A DNA stretch of 64,000 nucleotides from Halomonas urmiana (GTDB taxonomy: Bacteria; Pseudomonadota; Gammaproteobacteria; Pseudomonadales; Halomonadaceae): contig NZ_VBUI01000013.1 in NCBI RefSeq assembly GCF_005780185.1, positions 1-64,000 of the forward strand, written 5' to 3'. The notes under the pieces were generated by a model, which had not been told where the DNA came from, ran no database searches, and was given only the letters and a program-made list of their open reading frames with translations. Each line of letters begins with the position of its first letter. The first letter of the stretch is position 1. This document shows, piece after piece, positions 63,352 through 64,000 of the stretch. The position numbers and the translations under genes were made by a program.

Positions 63352-64000
63352 ATGCCCGAGACGTCTGTGCCCCAGCTGCGCCCCTACCAGCACCAGGCCG
63401 TCACCCGGGTGGTCGAGTACTTTCGAGCCGCCGACGACCCCGCGGTAGTGGTGCTGCCCACCGGCAGCGGCAAGTCGCTGGTGATCGCCGAGCTGGCGCG
63501 CCTGGCCCGGGGGCGGGTGCTGGTGCTGGCTCACGTGCGCGAGCTGGTCGAGCAGAATCACGCCAAGTACCAGGCCTACGGCCTCGAGGCCGATATCTTC
63601 AGCGCCGGGCTGGGGCGCAAGGAGAGCGGCCGCCAGGTGGTGTTTGGCTCGGTGCAGTCGGTGGTGAGGCACCTGGAGCGCTTCGACGATGGCGCCTTCA
63701 CCCTGCTGGTGATCGACGAGTGTCACCGGGTATCGAGTGAGAAGGAGGCCAGCTACCGTCGGGTGATCGACCGCCTGCGGCATGCCAACCCGCGCCTCAA
63801 GGTGCTGGGGCTGACCGCCACGCCCTATCGGCTGGGCCAGGGCTTCATCTACCACCGCCACCACCACGGCATGGTGCGCGGCGACGAGGCGTGCTTCTTT
63901 CGCGACTGCGTCTTCGAGCAGCCGCTGCGCCTGATGGTCCGCCAGGGCTACCTGGCCGAGCCCCGGCGGATCGATGCCGCGGTGGAGCGCTACGACTTCT
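63352..64000 (+). CDS. radD: DEAD/DEAH-family helicase-like repair protein RadD (partial, runs off window)
   Basis: The first 216 residues match E. coli RadD (YejH), a superfamily 2 ATPase that helps post-replication recombination repair. Walker A is [13 protein letters not shown], motif II is DECHRV, and [25 protein letters not shown] and FRDCVFE are RadD-typical. AGGAGG lies five bases before the ATG. The C-terminal helicase half lies beyond the window, so completeness is unknown. Confidence 0.85.
   Translation, partial: MPETSVPQLRPYQHQAVTRVVEYFRAADDPAVVVLPTGSGKSLVIAELARLARGRVLVLAHVRELVEQNHAKYQAYGLEADIFSAGLGRKESGRQVVFGSVQSVVRHLERFDDGAFTLLVIDECHRVSSEKEASYRRVIDRLRHANPRLKVLGLTATPYRLGQGFIYHRHHHGMVRGDEACFFRDCVFEQPLRLMVRQGYLAEPRRIDAAVERYDF

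Overview
The window is high-GC, gene-dense bacterial chromosome. The gene set suggests a halophilic gammaproteobacterium of the Halomonadaceae (Halomonas-like): the tadA-mltF-purL neighbourhood, ArgP/ArgO, YghU, PiuC, DbpA, RadD and the secreted acidic proteins all fit. This placement is inferred from protein recognition, not from a search. Most open frames opposite real genes are GC-rich shadows and are left out.

Layout. 1-311: the end of an ISL3-type insertion sequence and a broken copy of a small membrane gene whose intact paralog lies at 2008. 308-8458: an AraC regulator, cytochrome P460, a HAD phosphatase, YghU, a dicarboxylate symporter with RlmA, a CDGSH/glutamate-synthase fusion and a small Trp-rich protein. 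8603-19690: an oxidoreductase with a TetR-type operator, an Ada remnant, a TetR gene, divergent argP/argO, a lytic transglycosylase, an aldo/keto reductase operon, a patatin/flavoprotein pair, and a LysE exporter divergent from an AsnC regulator with a clear operator. 19739-30451: ten minus-strand genes, tightly packed, encoding a group 3b-like NAD(P)-linked [NiFe] hydrogenase (beta, gamma, delta and alpha subunits), its maturation protease and all Hyp functions. HypD and HypF are joined in one 1175-residue protein. 30698-36533: DbpA, a RIO kinase, a MEDS-GGDEF-EAL protein with degenerate catalytic motifs, and two secreted proteins. 36654-45832: a YebC-family regulator, a creatinase-like hydrolase, and an acetyl-CoA synthetase / 2-oxoacid dehydrogenase E1alpha-E1beta-E2 / acyl carrier protein operon, then a small stress-type protein and an MgtC/DUF4010 membrane protein. 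46041-55533: an active-looking dCache-PAS-GGDEF-EAL protein, a CoA transferase, a LexA-controlled umuD-umuC locus fused by an apparent +1 frameshift, PiuC, a secreted protein with Glu-Gly-Gly repeats, and a small secreted protein. 55630-64000: tRNA-Thr(CGT), tesB, tadA, mltF, purL, a zinc-ribbon protein and the start of radD.

How the genes work together. The hydrogenase block is self-contained: HypA/B deliver nickel, HypC/D/E/F build Fe(CN)2CO, a protease trims the large subunit, and the subunits connect H2 to NAD(P). The acs-PDH operon converges on acetyl-CoA. The strongest points for follow-up are the HypD-HypF fusion, the three-copy 15-bp repeat read in two frames at the hydA/protease junction, the UmuD-UmuC fusion behind a LexA box, the Glu-Gly-Gly repeat protein beside PiuC, and the degenerate MEDS-GGDEF-EAL protein.
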